DNA from: an uncultured Olsenella sp.
Lineage (GTDB): Bacteria > Actinomycetota > Coriobacteriia > Coriobacteriales > Atopobiaceae
Direction: 5' to 3'
DNA length: 27,873 bases
Assembly: GCA_900548775.1 (NCBI GenBank)
Contig: URLM01000024.1
Location: 1 to 27,873, forward strand
Made by a program: the position numbers and the translations under genes. The notes under the pieces are model-generated. The model saw only the letters and a program-made list of their open reading frames with translations. It searched no databases and was not told the origin of the DNA. Shown here in pieces: positions 15,677 through 23,173 of the stretch. Every line of letters begins with the position of its first letter. Position 1 is the stretch's first letter.

Positions 15677-15685
15677 ATTATCCCA
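15677..15685 (-). promoter_or_regulatory. Extended -10 promoter for metG
   Basis: On the minus strand the sequence TGG-GATAAT (complement of 15677-15685) is a TGn extended -10 box about 80 bases before the metG start. I see no good -35. No T-box-like leader is apparent in the short 5' region. Confidence 0.45.
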
Positions 15686-15780
15686 CAACGGGCGTGGCCG
15701 CGGGTGGTCTGGCGGGTACGTTAAAGAGTGCGACCGAGTGCGGCGAGAGGGACCAGGGTCGAGAGAGCAGAGGAGGGGAT

Positions 15781-17103
15781 ATGAGCGTCGAGAAGGTCAT
15801 CGTTGCGGAGCCCCTGCTCTGGGGCGGGCAGGGCTTTGCCATGTTCGGGGCGTGGCACCTGCTCTGGCTTGCCATCTGCGCGACGGTCATAGCGCTTCTC
15901 GTCCATAGCTACCGGAGCCTTCCCGCAGACGACTCCTGGCACGGCGGCAGGCGCTGGCTCGTCCTTGCTGCCGCCATCGTTCCCAACGCGCTGCTGCTGT
16001 GGGGAGACGTGCTCAAGGTGCAGACGGGGACCTTCTCGCCCAACTGGTGGCCGCTCCACCTGTGCAACATCGCCGAGTACATCTGTCTGTGGCATGCGCT
16101 CGCCCCGTCGCGCGTGACTCGCGAGCTGCTGCTCTGCTTTGGCCTCACCGGCGGCCTCTGCGCCATGCTCTTCCCCGGTTGGACGTACTGTCCGCCATAC
16201 ACGCTGCCCTGCATCAGCGGCTTCATGGAGCATGCGTTCATCTTCTCGGTGTCGCTCATGGCGCTCGACGACCTGCACACAGCTCCCAGGTGGCGTGACG
16301 CGTGGATCTCACTTGTGGCTGCCGTGCTCTACCTGGTCTTCTTTAGGTGGTTTAACGGTATGTTCGACACCAACTTCGGCTTTGTGACAAGTCCCGCCGT
16401 GGGTTCGCCGCTCGAGTGGTGGGAACGTGCCTTTGGCAACCCCGGCTACCTCGTGCCGTACATGGCCTCGTTTGCCGTGGCGGTGGTGCTACTCCACGCC
16501 TGGCAGGAGCGACGCCGTCGGCGAGAGGCGCCATCAAAGGAAGGGGGGTGCGGAGTGAGGAGCGTGGCGCAGCTCGACATCCTGGGAGACACCCCGCTCG
16601 CCCGGCGCATGATGGCAGGCTCGGTGGCGCTTCTCGCTGTGGGGTTTTTCGGTGCCTTCTTCCTGGTTGTTGCCGACGGCTGGGGCACGGACGTTGGCGC
16701 GTGGTTTGCCCTTTCTGTGGTGGTGACGGTTGTGGCCCTGCCCGTGCACGAGCTTGTCCACGCGGCGGCTTTCCTGTTGCTGGGGCGCGGACGCGTGCGC
16801 ATTCGCTTTGGGTACGAGGCCGGAATGCTCTACACCAGGGCGGAGGGCGAGCCCATTTCTCGCGGACGCTTCCTCGTCGTGCTTCTGGCGCCGGCCGTCG
16901 TTGTCACCGCAGCGCTTGTCGTAGCTGGGGAGCTTCTCGCCGGTCCAGCGCTTGCCTGGGCGCTTGCGTGGGCGCACCTCTCCGGATGCGCCGGCGACCT
17001 GGCCATGGTTTGGGGAATTGCTCGCACGCCCGGCTGCACGCACGTGCGCGACACCGCTACGGGAGTAGAGCTTCTCGCCGATGACGATGGTGGAGACGCC
17101 TAG
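15781..17103 (+). CDS. Membrane fusion protein: YwaF/TIGR02206-like domain plus DUF3267-type zincin
   Basis: A 440-residue integral membrane protein with two parts. Residues 20-245 have about six or seven hydrophobic helices and aromatic phrases (GAWHLLWL, NWWPLHLCNIAEY, EHAFIFS, RWFNGMFDTNFGFV) typical of the YwaF/TIGR02206 family. After a basic linker, residues about 265-425 match the DUF3267 pattern: membrane helices, HELVH at 323-327 (an HExxH metal site), RIRFGYEAGMLYT, LLAPAVVV and SGCAGD. Function of either part is unknown; a membrane metallopeptidase is possible. Translation starts at ATG 15781 after AGGAGGGG. Within the linker a strong ribosome-site-like AAGGAAGGGGGG precedes an in-frame GTG at 16555, which may be the relic or active start of the second domain alone. 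Confidence 0.78.
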   Translation: MSVEKVIVAEPLLWGGQGFAMFGAWHLLWLAICATVIALLVHSYRSLPADDSWHGGRRWLVLAAAIVPNALLLWGDVLKVQTGTFSPNWWPLHLCNIAEYICLWHALAPSRVTRELLLCFGLTGGLCAMLFPGWTYCPPYTLPCISGFMEHAFIFSVSLMALDDLHTAPRWRDAWISLVAAVLYLVFFRWFNGMFDTNFGFVTSPAVGSPLEWWERAFGNPGYLVPYMASFAVAVVLLHAWQERRRRREAPSKEGGCGVRSVAQLDILGDTPLARRMMAGSVALLAVGFFGAFFLVVADGWGTDVGAWFALSVVVTVVALPVHELVHAAAFLLLGRGRVRIRFGYEAGMLYTRAEGEPISRGRFLVVLLAPAVVVTAALVVAGELLAGPALAWALAWAHLSGCAGDLAMVWGIARTPGCTHVRDTATGVELLADDDGGDA

Positions 17104-17145
17104 CCTCGTGCCCAGGTGCGTTCGCTTTTCTAGACGCGCGTATTC

Positions 17146-17230
17146 GACGGTTAGGCTCCCCTAACCATCCTAAATCGGCGGAACGGTTTCGTTGACGCGG
17201 AATCCGGACGTTTAGCTGGGGCTAACCGTC
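17146..17230. promoter_or_regulatory. Paired hairpins with long-range inverted repeat
   Basis: gacggttag (17146-17154) is the exact reverse complement of ctaaccgtc (17222-17230). Each end also forms its own small hairpin: gttag/ctaac with a 6-nt loop, and ttagc/gctaa around tggg (17212-17225). The region lies just after the fusion membrane gene and could be a terminator or a regulatory RNA fold. Confidence 0.4.
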
Positions 17231-17240
17231 TATTAAGCGC

Positions 17241-17385
17241 GCTGGCGAGAAGGCCGCTGATGAGAAGGACGCTGGCGAGAAGGCCGCTGATGAGAAGGAC
17301 GCTGGCGAGAAGGCCGGGGCGAGAAGGACGCTGGCGAGCAGGCCAGGCGAGAAGGCCGCTGGCGAGCAGGCCAGGCGAGAAGGCC
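17241..17385. repeat. Five-unit tandem repeat, period 28-30 bp
   Basis: Five consecutive units begin gctggcgag(a/c)aggcc at 17241, 17271, 17301, 17330 and 17358, with lengths 30, 30, 29, 28 and 28. The first two are identical. In one forward frame units 1-2 would read AGEKAADEKD twice, but an in-frame stop lies just upstream (17223-17225) and the 29-bp unit breaks the frame, so no protein is supported. It lies in a 440-bp gap between genes; the rest of that gap (17386-17543) is GC-rich with no clear gene. Confidence 0.75.
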
Positions 17386-17543
17386 GCCTGCCGTCGCCCC
17401 GGCCCGCTGCACCCACCGCCGCCCCGGTCGGCCTCCCCCTTACGTTCTCTTTGCGTTCTTCTCGCCGCCAGCTTGCGGCCGGCCTACCGCGTCGCGCTAT
17501 TGTGGTCGCGTGAGAATCCTTTAAGAAAGCCTAGAGGCACTGC

Positions 17544-18371
17544 ATGATCAACGCCAACTTCCATACGCACACGACGCTCTGCGACGGGAGGAACACGCCG
17601 GGCGAGATGGCCAAGGCAGCCTATGACGCCGGGCTTGTCGCTCTTGGCTTCTCGGGTCACATGGATCAGGACGTCCATATGGACTGGGACGCCTACGTGG
17701 CCCAGATCCGCCGCCTTCAGGACGAGTATCGTGGCCGCATGGACATCCTTCTCGGCGTGGAGCTGGACACGCTCTACGACCCCGCCTGCTGTCCCGGCGC
17801 GGAGTACAGGATCGGCTCCACGCACTTCGTGGACCTCGACGTGCCGTGCGACACGGCGGTCGACTGGACTCCCGAGAGGCTCGAGACCCTGTGCCTCGAG
17901 GCGTTTGGTGGCAACTGGATGGCGCTTGTCCGCGCCTACTACGAGCTGGAGGCCACGACGCGCGACCGTACGGAATGCACCTTCGTTGGCCACTTCGACC
18001 TAGTGAGCAAGTTCAACGAGGGCGGTCGCTTCTTCGACGAGACGTCCCGCGAGTACCTTGCACCCGCGCTCGAGGCCATGGAGTACCTGGTGGGGGAGGG
18101 CGTGCCCTTCGAGGTCAACTGCGGAGCCATGGCCCCGGGCATCCGCAGTCAGCCCTATCCCCGTCGCGAGCTGTTGCGCGCCCTGCACGAGATGGGCGGA
18201 CAAATACTCGTGAACTCAGACGCCCACAGCGCGGATCTTCTCTGCTGCGGGCTCGACGAGGGCGCGCGCTTCGCCGTATCGTGCGGCTTTGCGAGCGCGC
18301 TCGTCCTTGGCCACGACGAGCGCGGGGAGGTCGTGATGCGCGAGGTGGCGCTGGAGGAGGCCGCGCAATGA
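17544..18371 (+). CDS. PHP-domain phosphatase (histidinol-phosphatase-like)
   Basis: A 275-residue PHP-superfamily metal-dependent phosphoesterase. Metal-ligand motifs occur in the expected order: HTHTTLCDG (His7, His9), GFSGH (His39), GVELD (Glu73), GSTHFV (His94), GHFDLV (His150) and NSDAH (Asp226, His228). The HisK-type histidinol-phosphate phosphatase is the closest well-known role, but many homologues act on other phosphate esters and no other his gene is nearby. The ATG at 17544 has AGAGG upstream. Its TGA overlaps the ATG of the kinase gene (ATGA), so the two are translationally coupled. Confidence 0.85.
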   Translation: MINANFHTHTTLCDGRNTPGEMAKAAYDAGLVALGFSGHMDQDVHMDWDAYVAQIRRLQDEYRGRMDILLGVELDTLYDPACCPGAEYRIGSTHFVDLDVPCDTAVDWTPERLETLCLEAFGGNWMALVRAYYELEATTRDRTECTFVGHFDLVSKFNEGGRFFDETSREYLAPALEAMEYLVGEGVPFEVNCGAMAPGIRSQPYPRRELLRALHEMGGQILVNSDAHSADLLCCGLDEGARFAVSCGFASALVLGHDERGEVVMREVALEEAAQ

Positions 18372-19171
18372 CGGGGACCCATCGGGAAAGCGTTGTCGAC
18401 CTCGTCGTCGACGGGGTGCCGTGCAGGCTGCCCTTCTCGGGGCAGACCATTCGCCTCTGCCACGACCTTCTCGCCAAATGGACTTCGCGCCAGCGTGAGC
18501 TTGGCCGCCGCATGGTCATCTTTCTTGCCGCCCCTCCAGGAGCCGGGAAGTCCACCTTCGCGAGCCTCCTCGCAAGGCTCTCCCGCGAGGACAAGGCATA
18601 CGAACCGCTGGTGGCACTGCCACTCGACGGCTTTCACTACCATGCGGACGTGATTGCAAAGGGCATCGTTTGCGTCGAAGGGCAACGGGTGCCCATGCGC
18701 GAGGTAAAGGGCACGCTGGAGACCTTCGACCATGCCCACTTTGCCGAGAAGTGCGGCGAGCTCTGCTCGGGCGGGGCGGTTTCGTGGCCGCGCTACGACC
18801 GCAACATCCACGACGTCGTCGACGACGCGATCGTGGTTCCGGCGGACGCGCGCCTGGTGCTCGTCGAGGGAAACTGGCTCCTCTCGAGCGAGTCCCCATG
18901 GGACGAGACGCGCGGCCTGGCAGACGCGTCGTATCTCCTGGTGGCTGACAAGGACCTCCTTCACCGCCGGCTGGTTGCGCGCAAGGTTCGCGGTGGGCTA
19001 ACGCCCGAGGCGGCAGAGAAGTGGTACATGAGGTGCGACGGAATGAACGTGCGTCGCGTACTCGCGCATTCCTCGGCAGACAATATCCTGGTAGAGGACG
19101 AGAAGGGCAGCATTAGGCCTTCTGGAGGAAAGATTGTGGGGAGCGGTGCCGATGCAATTTCACGGGGATGA
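18368..19171 (+). CDS. P-loop nucleoside/sugar kinase (uridine kinase/phosphoribulokinase-like)
   Basis: A 267-residue kinase of the nucleoside-kinase/YggC/FrcK-like P-loop group. Walker A is APPGAGKST (55-63). LPLDGFHYH (about 85-91) is the acceptor-binding Asp loop seen in uridine and pantothenate kinases, VSWPRYDRNIHD follows, and LVLVEGNWLL is the Walker-B-like strand. The substrate is unknown: a nucleoside or free sugar phosphorylated with ATP in the cytoplasm. It starts at an ATG overlapping the stop of the PHP phosphatase and ends 20 bp inside the start of queH. Pairing with a phosphatase suggests a small metabolite pathway or repair cycle. Confidence 0.85.
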   Translation: MTGTHRESVVDLVVDGVPCRLPFSGQTIRLCHDLLAKWTSRQRELGRRMVIFLAAPPGAGKSTFASLLARLSREDKAYEPLVALPLDGFHYHADVIAKGIVCVEGQRVPMREVKGTLETFDHAHFAEKCGELCSGGAVSWPRYDRNIHDVVDDAIVVPADARLVLVEGNWLLSSESPWDETRGLADASYLLVADKDLLHRRLVARKVRGGLTPEAAEKWYMRCDGMNVRRVLAHSSADNILVEDEKGSIRPSGGKIVGSGADAISRG

Positions 19172-19820
19172 CAAGAACGGCAGCGGTTTGGTGCCGAGTT
19201 CCCGTACGCCGCTGCTCCTCCATGCATGCTGCGGTCCCTGCTCGATAGAGCCCGTGGAGTTTCTTCGCCGTGAGGGCTTCGAGCCAACCATCTGCTGGAC
19301 CAACCCAAACATCCAGCCCATGGCCGAGCACGACCGTCGCCTTGCCACGCTCCGCGCGTGGGCGGCAGACGTGGCTCACGTCGACCTGATTGTCGCCGGA
19401 GACGATCGTGCCGCGTGGGAGAAAGGCGTCGCGCCCCACGGCTTCGACCGCGCCGCCCGTTGCCGCGCCTGCTACGCCCTGCGCCTCGCCGAGGCCTGTC
19501 GCACCGCCCGCGAGCTGGGCTTCACACACATATCCACCACGCTCGCCGTCTCTCCGTACCAGCTCTTCGAGACCTGCGGCGACGTGCTTGCCAAGACCGC
19601 TGCCGCCTACGGCCTTACGCCGGTGTGGCGCGACTTCAGGCCCTTCTACCCCGAGGCCACCCGCACCTCCCGCGACCTTGGCATGTATCGCCAGAACTAC
19701 TGTGGCTGCCGCTTCTCGGCCGCCGAGGCCGCCGTCGAGCGCCACGAGGCCCGCGACCGCCGCAAGGCCGAGCGCGAGGCCGCCCACGCCGCAGCCAACG
19801 CTGCCGCAGCCGCGCGCTAG
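19152..19820 (+). CDS. queH: Epoxyqueuosine reductase QueH
   Basis: A 222-residue DUF208/QueH protein that makes queuosine from epoxyqueuosine in tRNA, replacing the cobalamin-dependent QueG. Conserved cysteines are in HACCGPC (Cys26, 27, 30), RCRAC (104, 107) and YCGC (184, 186), matching the Fe-S and metal sites of the family. The C-terminal tail is Ala/Arg/Glu-rich and likely helical. The ATG at 19152 has GGGGAG upstream and overlaps the kinase gene by 20 bp; an upstream TTG at 19134 is less likely. queA follows after 107 bp, supporting the assignment. Confidence 0.92.
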   Translation: MQFHGDDKNGSGLVPSSRTPLLLHACCGPCSIEPVEFLRREGFEPTICWTNPNIQPMAEHDRRLATLRAWAADVAHVDLIVAGDDRAAWEKGVAPHGFDRAARCRACYALRLAEACRTARELGFTHISTTLAVSPYQLFETCGDVLAKTAAAYGLTPVWRDFRPFYPEATRTSRDLGMYRQNYCGCRFSAAEAAVERHEARDRRKAEREAAHAAANAAAAAR

Positions 19821-19849
19821 CCTCGCCGTCGCTTTGTGCCGCCACGCGC

Positions 19850-19855
19850 TAGAAT
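19850..19855 (+). promoter_or_regulatory. Candidate -10 box before queA
   Basis: TAGAAT followed by GGGC lies 73 bases before the queA start. The same arrangement (TATAATGGGC) occurs before secD. No convincing -35 is seen, so this is a moderate candidate. Confidence 0.35.
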
Positions 19856-19927
19856 GGGCGGCCGGCGCACTAAGCGCCGCGCCGCACCTCATCACACCAG
19901 CCCTAGGGCACGAGGAGAACCACACAC

Positions 19928-21094
19928 ATGCGCACCGACGACTTTGACTACCCGCTCCCAGACGAGCTCATTGCACAGGCACCCGCGGAGCCCCGCGACT
20001 CCTGCCGCCTTCTCGTGCTCAACCGTGAGGACGGCTCGCTCGAGCACCGCCACTTCACCGACGTGATTGACTACCTCGATCCCGGCGACCTTCTCGTTGC
20101 CAACAAGACGCGCGTCATGCCGGCCCGCCTTGTGGGCCACAAGCGCGGCACCGGCGGCGTGGCCGAGACGCTCCTGCTCAAGCGCCGAGAGGACCTCGAC
20201 CCCCTGGGCCACGTGTGGGAGTGCCTCGTGAACCCCGGCAAGCGCCTCCGCCAGCCGGGCACCATCATCGAGTACCGCGCGGGCGGGCTGCACGCACCGC
20301 TCTCGGCGGAGGTCGTGCTCACCGGCGAGATCCTCGACTTCCTCGAGGACAACCGCGGCGGGCGCCTTGTGCGCTTCGAGCCGCAGGGCGGCCGTACGCT
20401 CGACTCTGCCATCCACGAGGCGGGGCACGTGCCCCTTCCGCCCTACATCACCAGCTACGAGGGCGACCCCGAGAAGTACCAGACCGTCTACGCCATGCAC
20501 GAGGAGCACTCCGCGGCGGCACCCACGGCAGGCCTGCACTTCACCCCCGAGCTCATCAAGAGGATCGAGGACAAAGGCGTGGGCTGGAAGACGGTCGAAC
20601 TTGAGGTGGGCATCGACACCTTCCGCCTGGTCACCGAGGACGACCCCACCAAGCACGTGATGCACACCGAGCGATACCACGTACCGCAGGACGTGGTCGA
20701 CGCCGTGCATGCCACGAAGGCTGCTGGCCATCGCGTCGTTGCCGTGGGCACAACGGCGGTGCGCTCGCTCGAGAGCGCCTGGGACGCGGATGCGCCTGCG
20801 TCCGTGCCGGCCGTCACGGCCCGTCGCTTCGAGGACGCGCCGGACTCCGCGGCCGTCACGGGGCGCGGGGACATCGTGGAGCGCCGCGACGCCACCACGA
20901 ACCTCTACCTCATGCCGGGTTCCACCTACCACGTGGTGGACGCCCTCATCACCAACTTCCACGTGCCGCGCTCGACCCTCATGATGCTCGTCTCGGCCCT
21001 TGCCACGCGCGAGCAGATCATGGCCGCCTACCAGGCAGCCATTGACGAGAAGTACCGCTTCCTCTCGTTTGGCGACGCCATGCTCATAAGGTAG
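19928..21094 (+). CDS. queA: S-adenosylmethionine:tRNA ribosyltransferase-isomerase QueA
   Basis: A 388-residue QueA, which transfers the ribosyl part of SAM to preQ1 in tRNA to form epoxyqueuosine. Family motifs are FDYPLPDELIAQAPAEPRD at the N-terminus, DLLVANKTRVMPARL, EKYQTVYA...SAAAPTAGLHFT, VGTTAVRSLES and a C-terminal TNFHVPRSTLMMLVSA...YRFLSFGDAMLI. The length is a little above the family average because of an insertion around residues 290-320. The ATG at 19928 has CGAGGAG upstream. Product and substrate fit with QueH (upstream) and Tgt (2 kb downstream). Confidence 0.96.
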   Translation: MRTDDFDYPLPDELIAQAPAEPRDSCRLLVLNREDGSLEHRHFTDVIDYLDPGDLLVANKTRVMPARLVGHKRGTGGVAETLLLKRREDLDPLGHVWECLVNPGKRLRQPGTIIEYRAGGLHAPLSAEVVLTGEILDFLEDNRGGRLVRFEPQGGRTLDSAIHEAGHVPLPPYITSYEGDPEKYQTVYAMHEEHSAAAPTAGLHFTPELIKRIEDKGVGWKTVELEVGIDTFRLVTEDDPTKHVMHTERYHVPQDVVDAVHATKAAGHRVVAVGTTAVRSLESAWDADAPASVPAVTARRFEDAPDSAAVTGRGDIVERRDATTNLYLMPGSTYHVVDALITNFHVPRSTLMMLVSALATREQIMAAYQAAIDEKYRFLSFGDAMLIR

Positions 21095-21102
21095 CCGTGG
21101 TA

Positions 21103-21123
21103 GCGGCCCCGTGGCGGGGCCGC
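21103..21123. terminator. Bidirectional hairpin between queA and the coiled-coil gene
   Basis: Stem gcggcccc (21103-21110) with ggggccgc (21116-21123), loop gtggc, centred between the convergent queA and coiled-coil genes. There is no T-run, but position and stem strength suit a shared terminator. Confidence 0.5.
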
Positions 21124-21132
21124 CTGTTCCCG

Positions 21133-22488
21133 CTACGGGGCCGCAGGCACCGTGCCCGTCGTGGTCACGCTCGTCGACGTCACCGTGCCCGCGGCCTCGC
21201 CGCCCTGGCCAAGGAACATGGAGACGACGAGAACAACCACGAGGACCACCACGACGGCGAGTATCGCCATCACGGCGACGCGGGTCGTGCGAGTGCGGCG
21301 GCGCAGGTCCCGCTCGGCGTGCCCAAGCTCCTCGACCTGCTCGCGCTGCGCCTCAAGCGCCTGCTCCCGCTCGGCGATCGAGCTGCGTAGTTGTGCCGTT
21401 GCCTGGGGTGTGTCGTGGATGTTCCTTGCCTCGGCGAGAAGGTCGTTCGCCTTGCTCGCATCGGTCCTCGCGTTGTCACGCAGCCGATTGGAGCGCTCGA
21501 CCTCTGCCTTGTGGCGCTCGATGTTGTCGGAGAGCTTCTTCTGGCGCGCGTCCGCCTCCGAGCGAAGGTGGTCGTACTCGCCCCGCCGCTCCTTGGCGTC
21601 CGCCTGCATGGCGTCCGCCTCGCGCTGGGCGGTCTCGAGCGACTGCTTCTGGGTCCATAGGTGGGTCTGCGCGTTGTCGACGGAGGACTGGGCATCTGCC
21701 GTCGCTCGTGCCACGGCGGTCTCCGCTGCGCTCACGTGCGCGGCCTCCGCGGCCAGCTCCTGCTTCACCTGGGCGATAGCGTTGCCCTTTGCGGAGGGGT
21801 CCGCGAGGAGCTTGTCGAGCTCTCCCTGGACCTTGCGCTGGCGGGCCTTCGAGTTGTCGAGCGCGCGGTTTGCCGAGGCGATCGCCTGCTCGCGGCGGTC
21901 GGTGGCATCCTTCACCTGGCCCTCTGCCGTGCGCACCGCGCGCTTGGCCTCGGCGACCGTGCGCGAGGCGTCGTCGGCGCGGCCCTTGGACGATTCGGCG
22001 AGCTGCTTGTATGGACGCAGCGCCTGCTCGTCGTCCGCGCGCATCTTGGCGAGACGCGCCTCGAGGTCCTTGAGCTCTCGGGTGAGCTGCGCCGCGCGAT
22101 CGACGGCGTCGGCCGCGCGCCTCTGGGCGTCGGCGAGCGCCGCGGTCTGCGTCTCAACGATGCCGTCGTAGCCCGCCTCGATGCTCTCACGGTGCTCGAG
22201 GGCAGCACGCTTGGCCGCAAGGTCCTTCTCCATGGCTTCCATCTGCGTCTTTGCCGAGGAGTGCTCGCGCGATGCGTCCCGGACGTCGCGAAGGGCGGTG
22301 AACCCGGCGGCGATGCCCCTGCCCGCCCCGCGCGCGGCTCCGGCGGCCGCACCGGCAGCCCTGGAGGCGGCCTGGGCGGCTCCGTCCCGCCCGCCCTTCT
22401 CGGCAGTTGCGCCCTTTTCGGTCTCCGAAGGCGCCGCGCCCTTCTCGGCAGCGTCCTGCTCGCCTTTCTTGCCCTTGTCCCAAGCCAT
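21133..22488 (-). CDS. Coiled-coil protein with C-terminal membrane anchor
   Basis: A 451-residue protein I do not recognise. The N-terminus (about 1-60) is low-complexity, Lys/Glu/Ala/Gly rich. Residues about 70-395 are highly charged and Ala/Glu/Lys/Arg rich with heptad-like spacing, i.e. a long coiled coil. One strong hydrophobic segment at about 404-426 follows an Arg-rich stretch (RRRTRTTR), and a short Thr/Val tail ends the protein. A tail-anchored cytoplasmic rod is the simplest topology. The ATG at 22488 has GAGAGGAG upstream. It is convergent with queA and divergent from ptsH. A structural or cell-envelope role is possible but not demonstrated. Confidence 0.75.
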   Translation of the reverse strand: MAWDKGKKGEQDAAEKGAAPSETEKGATAEKGGRDGAAQAASRAAGAAAGAARGAGRGIAAGFTALRDVRDASREHSSAKTQMEAMEKDLAAKRAALEHRESIEAGYDGIVETQTAALADAQRRAADAVDRAAQLTRELKDLEARLAKMRADDEQALRPYKQLAESSKGRADDASRTVAEAKRAVRTAEGQVKDATDRREQAIASANRALDNSKARQRKVQGELDKLLADPSAKGNAIAQVKQELAAEAAHVSAAETAVARATADAQSSVDNAQTHLWTQKQSLETAQREADAMQADAKERRGEYDHLRSEADARQKKLSDNIERHKAEVERSNRLRDNARTDASKANDLLAEARNIHDTPQATAQLRSSIAEREQALEAQREQVEELGHAERDLRRRTRTTRVAVMAILAVVVVLVVVLVVSMFLGQGGEAAGTVTSTSVTTTGTVPAAP

Positions 22489-22691
22489 GAGGGCTCCTCT
22501 CAAAAGCGCGCCCCTGCGGGCGCGAGTGTGGTTGTGATTGCACCGCCGCGGCCGTGCGGTCGCCGTCGTGCACTCCCATTGTGCCCCAAGCGTCTGGACA
22601 TGATGACAATCGAGTCAGTTGGAAAGAGTTTGTCCGCCAGCTGTCCATGAAGTGTGTAAACTATACGAGCGTTTGGTACGATATAAGCGAT

Positions 22692-22710
22692 TCGGGGAGT
22701 TGCGCCCCGA
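22692..22710 (+). promoter_or_regulatory. Hairpin in the ptsH leader
   Basis: tcgggg (22692-22697) can pair with ccccga (22705-22710) about 35 bases before the ptsH start. There is no T-run; it may stabilise the leader RNA. AT-rich sequence just upstream (22653-22687) probably contains the promoter, but I cannot pick one pair of hexamers. Confidence 0.35.
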
Positions 22711-22744
22711 GCCTAGTCAGGGAGTCTAGAAGGGGAGTTCTAAC

Positions 22745-23017
22745 ATGGTTTCCAAGCAGACTACGATCATCAACGCCACCGGCCTTCACGCCCGTCCCGC
22801 ATCCGTCTTCGTGACCGAGGCCAAGAAGTACCAGTCCAACGTCACCATCAAGAACGTCGACAAGGACACCGCGCCCGTCAACGCCAAGTCCATCATGATG
22901 ATCCTCGCTGCTGGCCTTGGCACCGGCACCAAGATCGAGATCGCCTGCGACGGCGCCGACGAGCAGGAGGCGCTCGACGCCCTCGTCGCCCTCGTCGACT
23001 CCGGCTTCGGCGAGTAG
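22745..23017 (+). CDS. ptsH: Phosphocarrier protein HPr
   Basis: A 90-residue HPr, the general phosphate carrier of the sugar PTS. The active-site His15 lies in GLHARPAS, and the regulatory-serine region is NAKSIMMIL (Ser49 here, equal to Ser46 of Bacillus). It accepts phosphate from enzyme I and donates it to EIIA proteins, including presumably the one on the island at 10579. The ATG at 22745 follows AAGGGGAG. It stands alone with its own terminator; no ptsI is in the window. GC-rich codon use shows that it belongs to the host backbone, unlike the island PTS. Confidence 0.96.
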   Translation: MVSKQTTIINATGLHARPASVFVTEAKKYQSNVTIKNVDKDTAPVNAKSIMMILAAGLGTGTKIEIACDGADEQEALDALVALVDSGFGE

Positions 23018-23040
23018 GCTGCGCACACATCCGCAAGCAG

Positions 23041-23067
23041 ACGGCCCGGGCCTCCCGGGCCGTTTTC
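23041..23067 (+). terminator. Intrinsic terminator after ptsH
   Basis: A perfect 10-bp stem, acggcccggg (23041-23050) with cccgggccgt (23054-23063), loop cct, followed by ttt. Classical rho-independent form. Confidence 0.92.
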
Positions 23068-23173
23068 ATGGGGCGAGAAGGTCGCGGCACCGGCGGCTGG
23101 CAGGAGCGATTCCCGCTGTAGCGCTCAGGGCCACGCTGCCGAGAAGGCCTGCCCCACGAGAGGAGCAACAAAC

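Noticed and set aside
15599..15780. T-box leader for metG
   Set aside because: The leader between the likely promoter and start is only about 70 bases and lacks a recognisable T-box sequence.
17241..17385. CRISPR array
   Set aside because: Units are directly adjacent, without unique spacers, and no cas genes are present.
17222..17416. Leftward frame encoding repeated AFSPASFSS units
   Set aside because: It is only the reverse reading of the tandem DNA repeat, and no ribosome site was seen.
19821..19927. preQ1 riboswitch before queA
   Set aside because: The gap is short and GC-rich, and I could not find the small A-rich-tailed hairpin of preQ1 switches.
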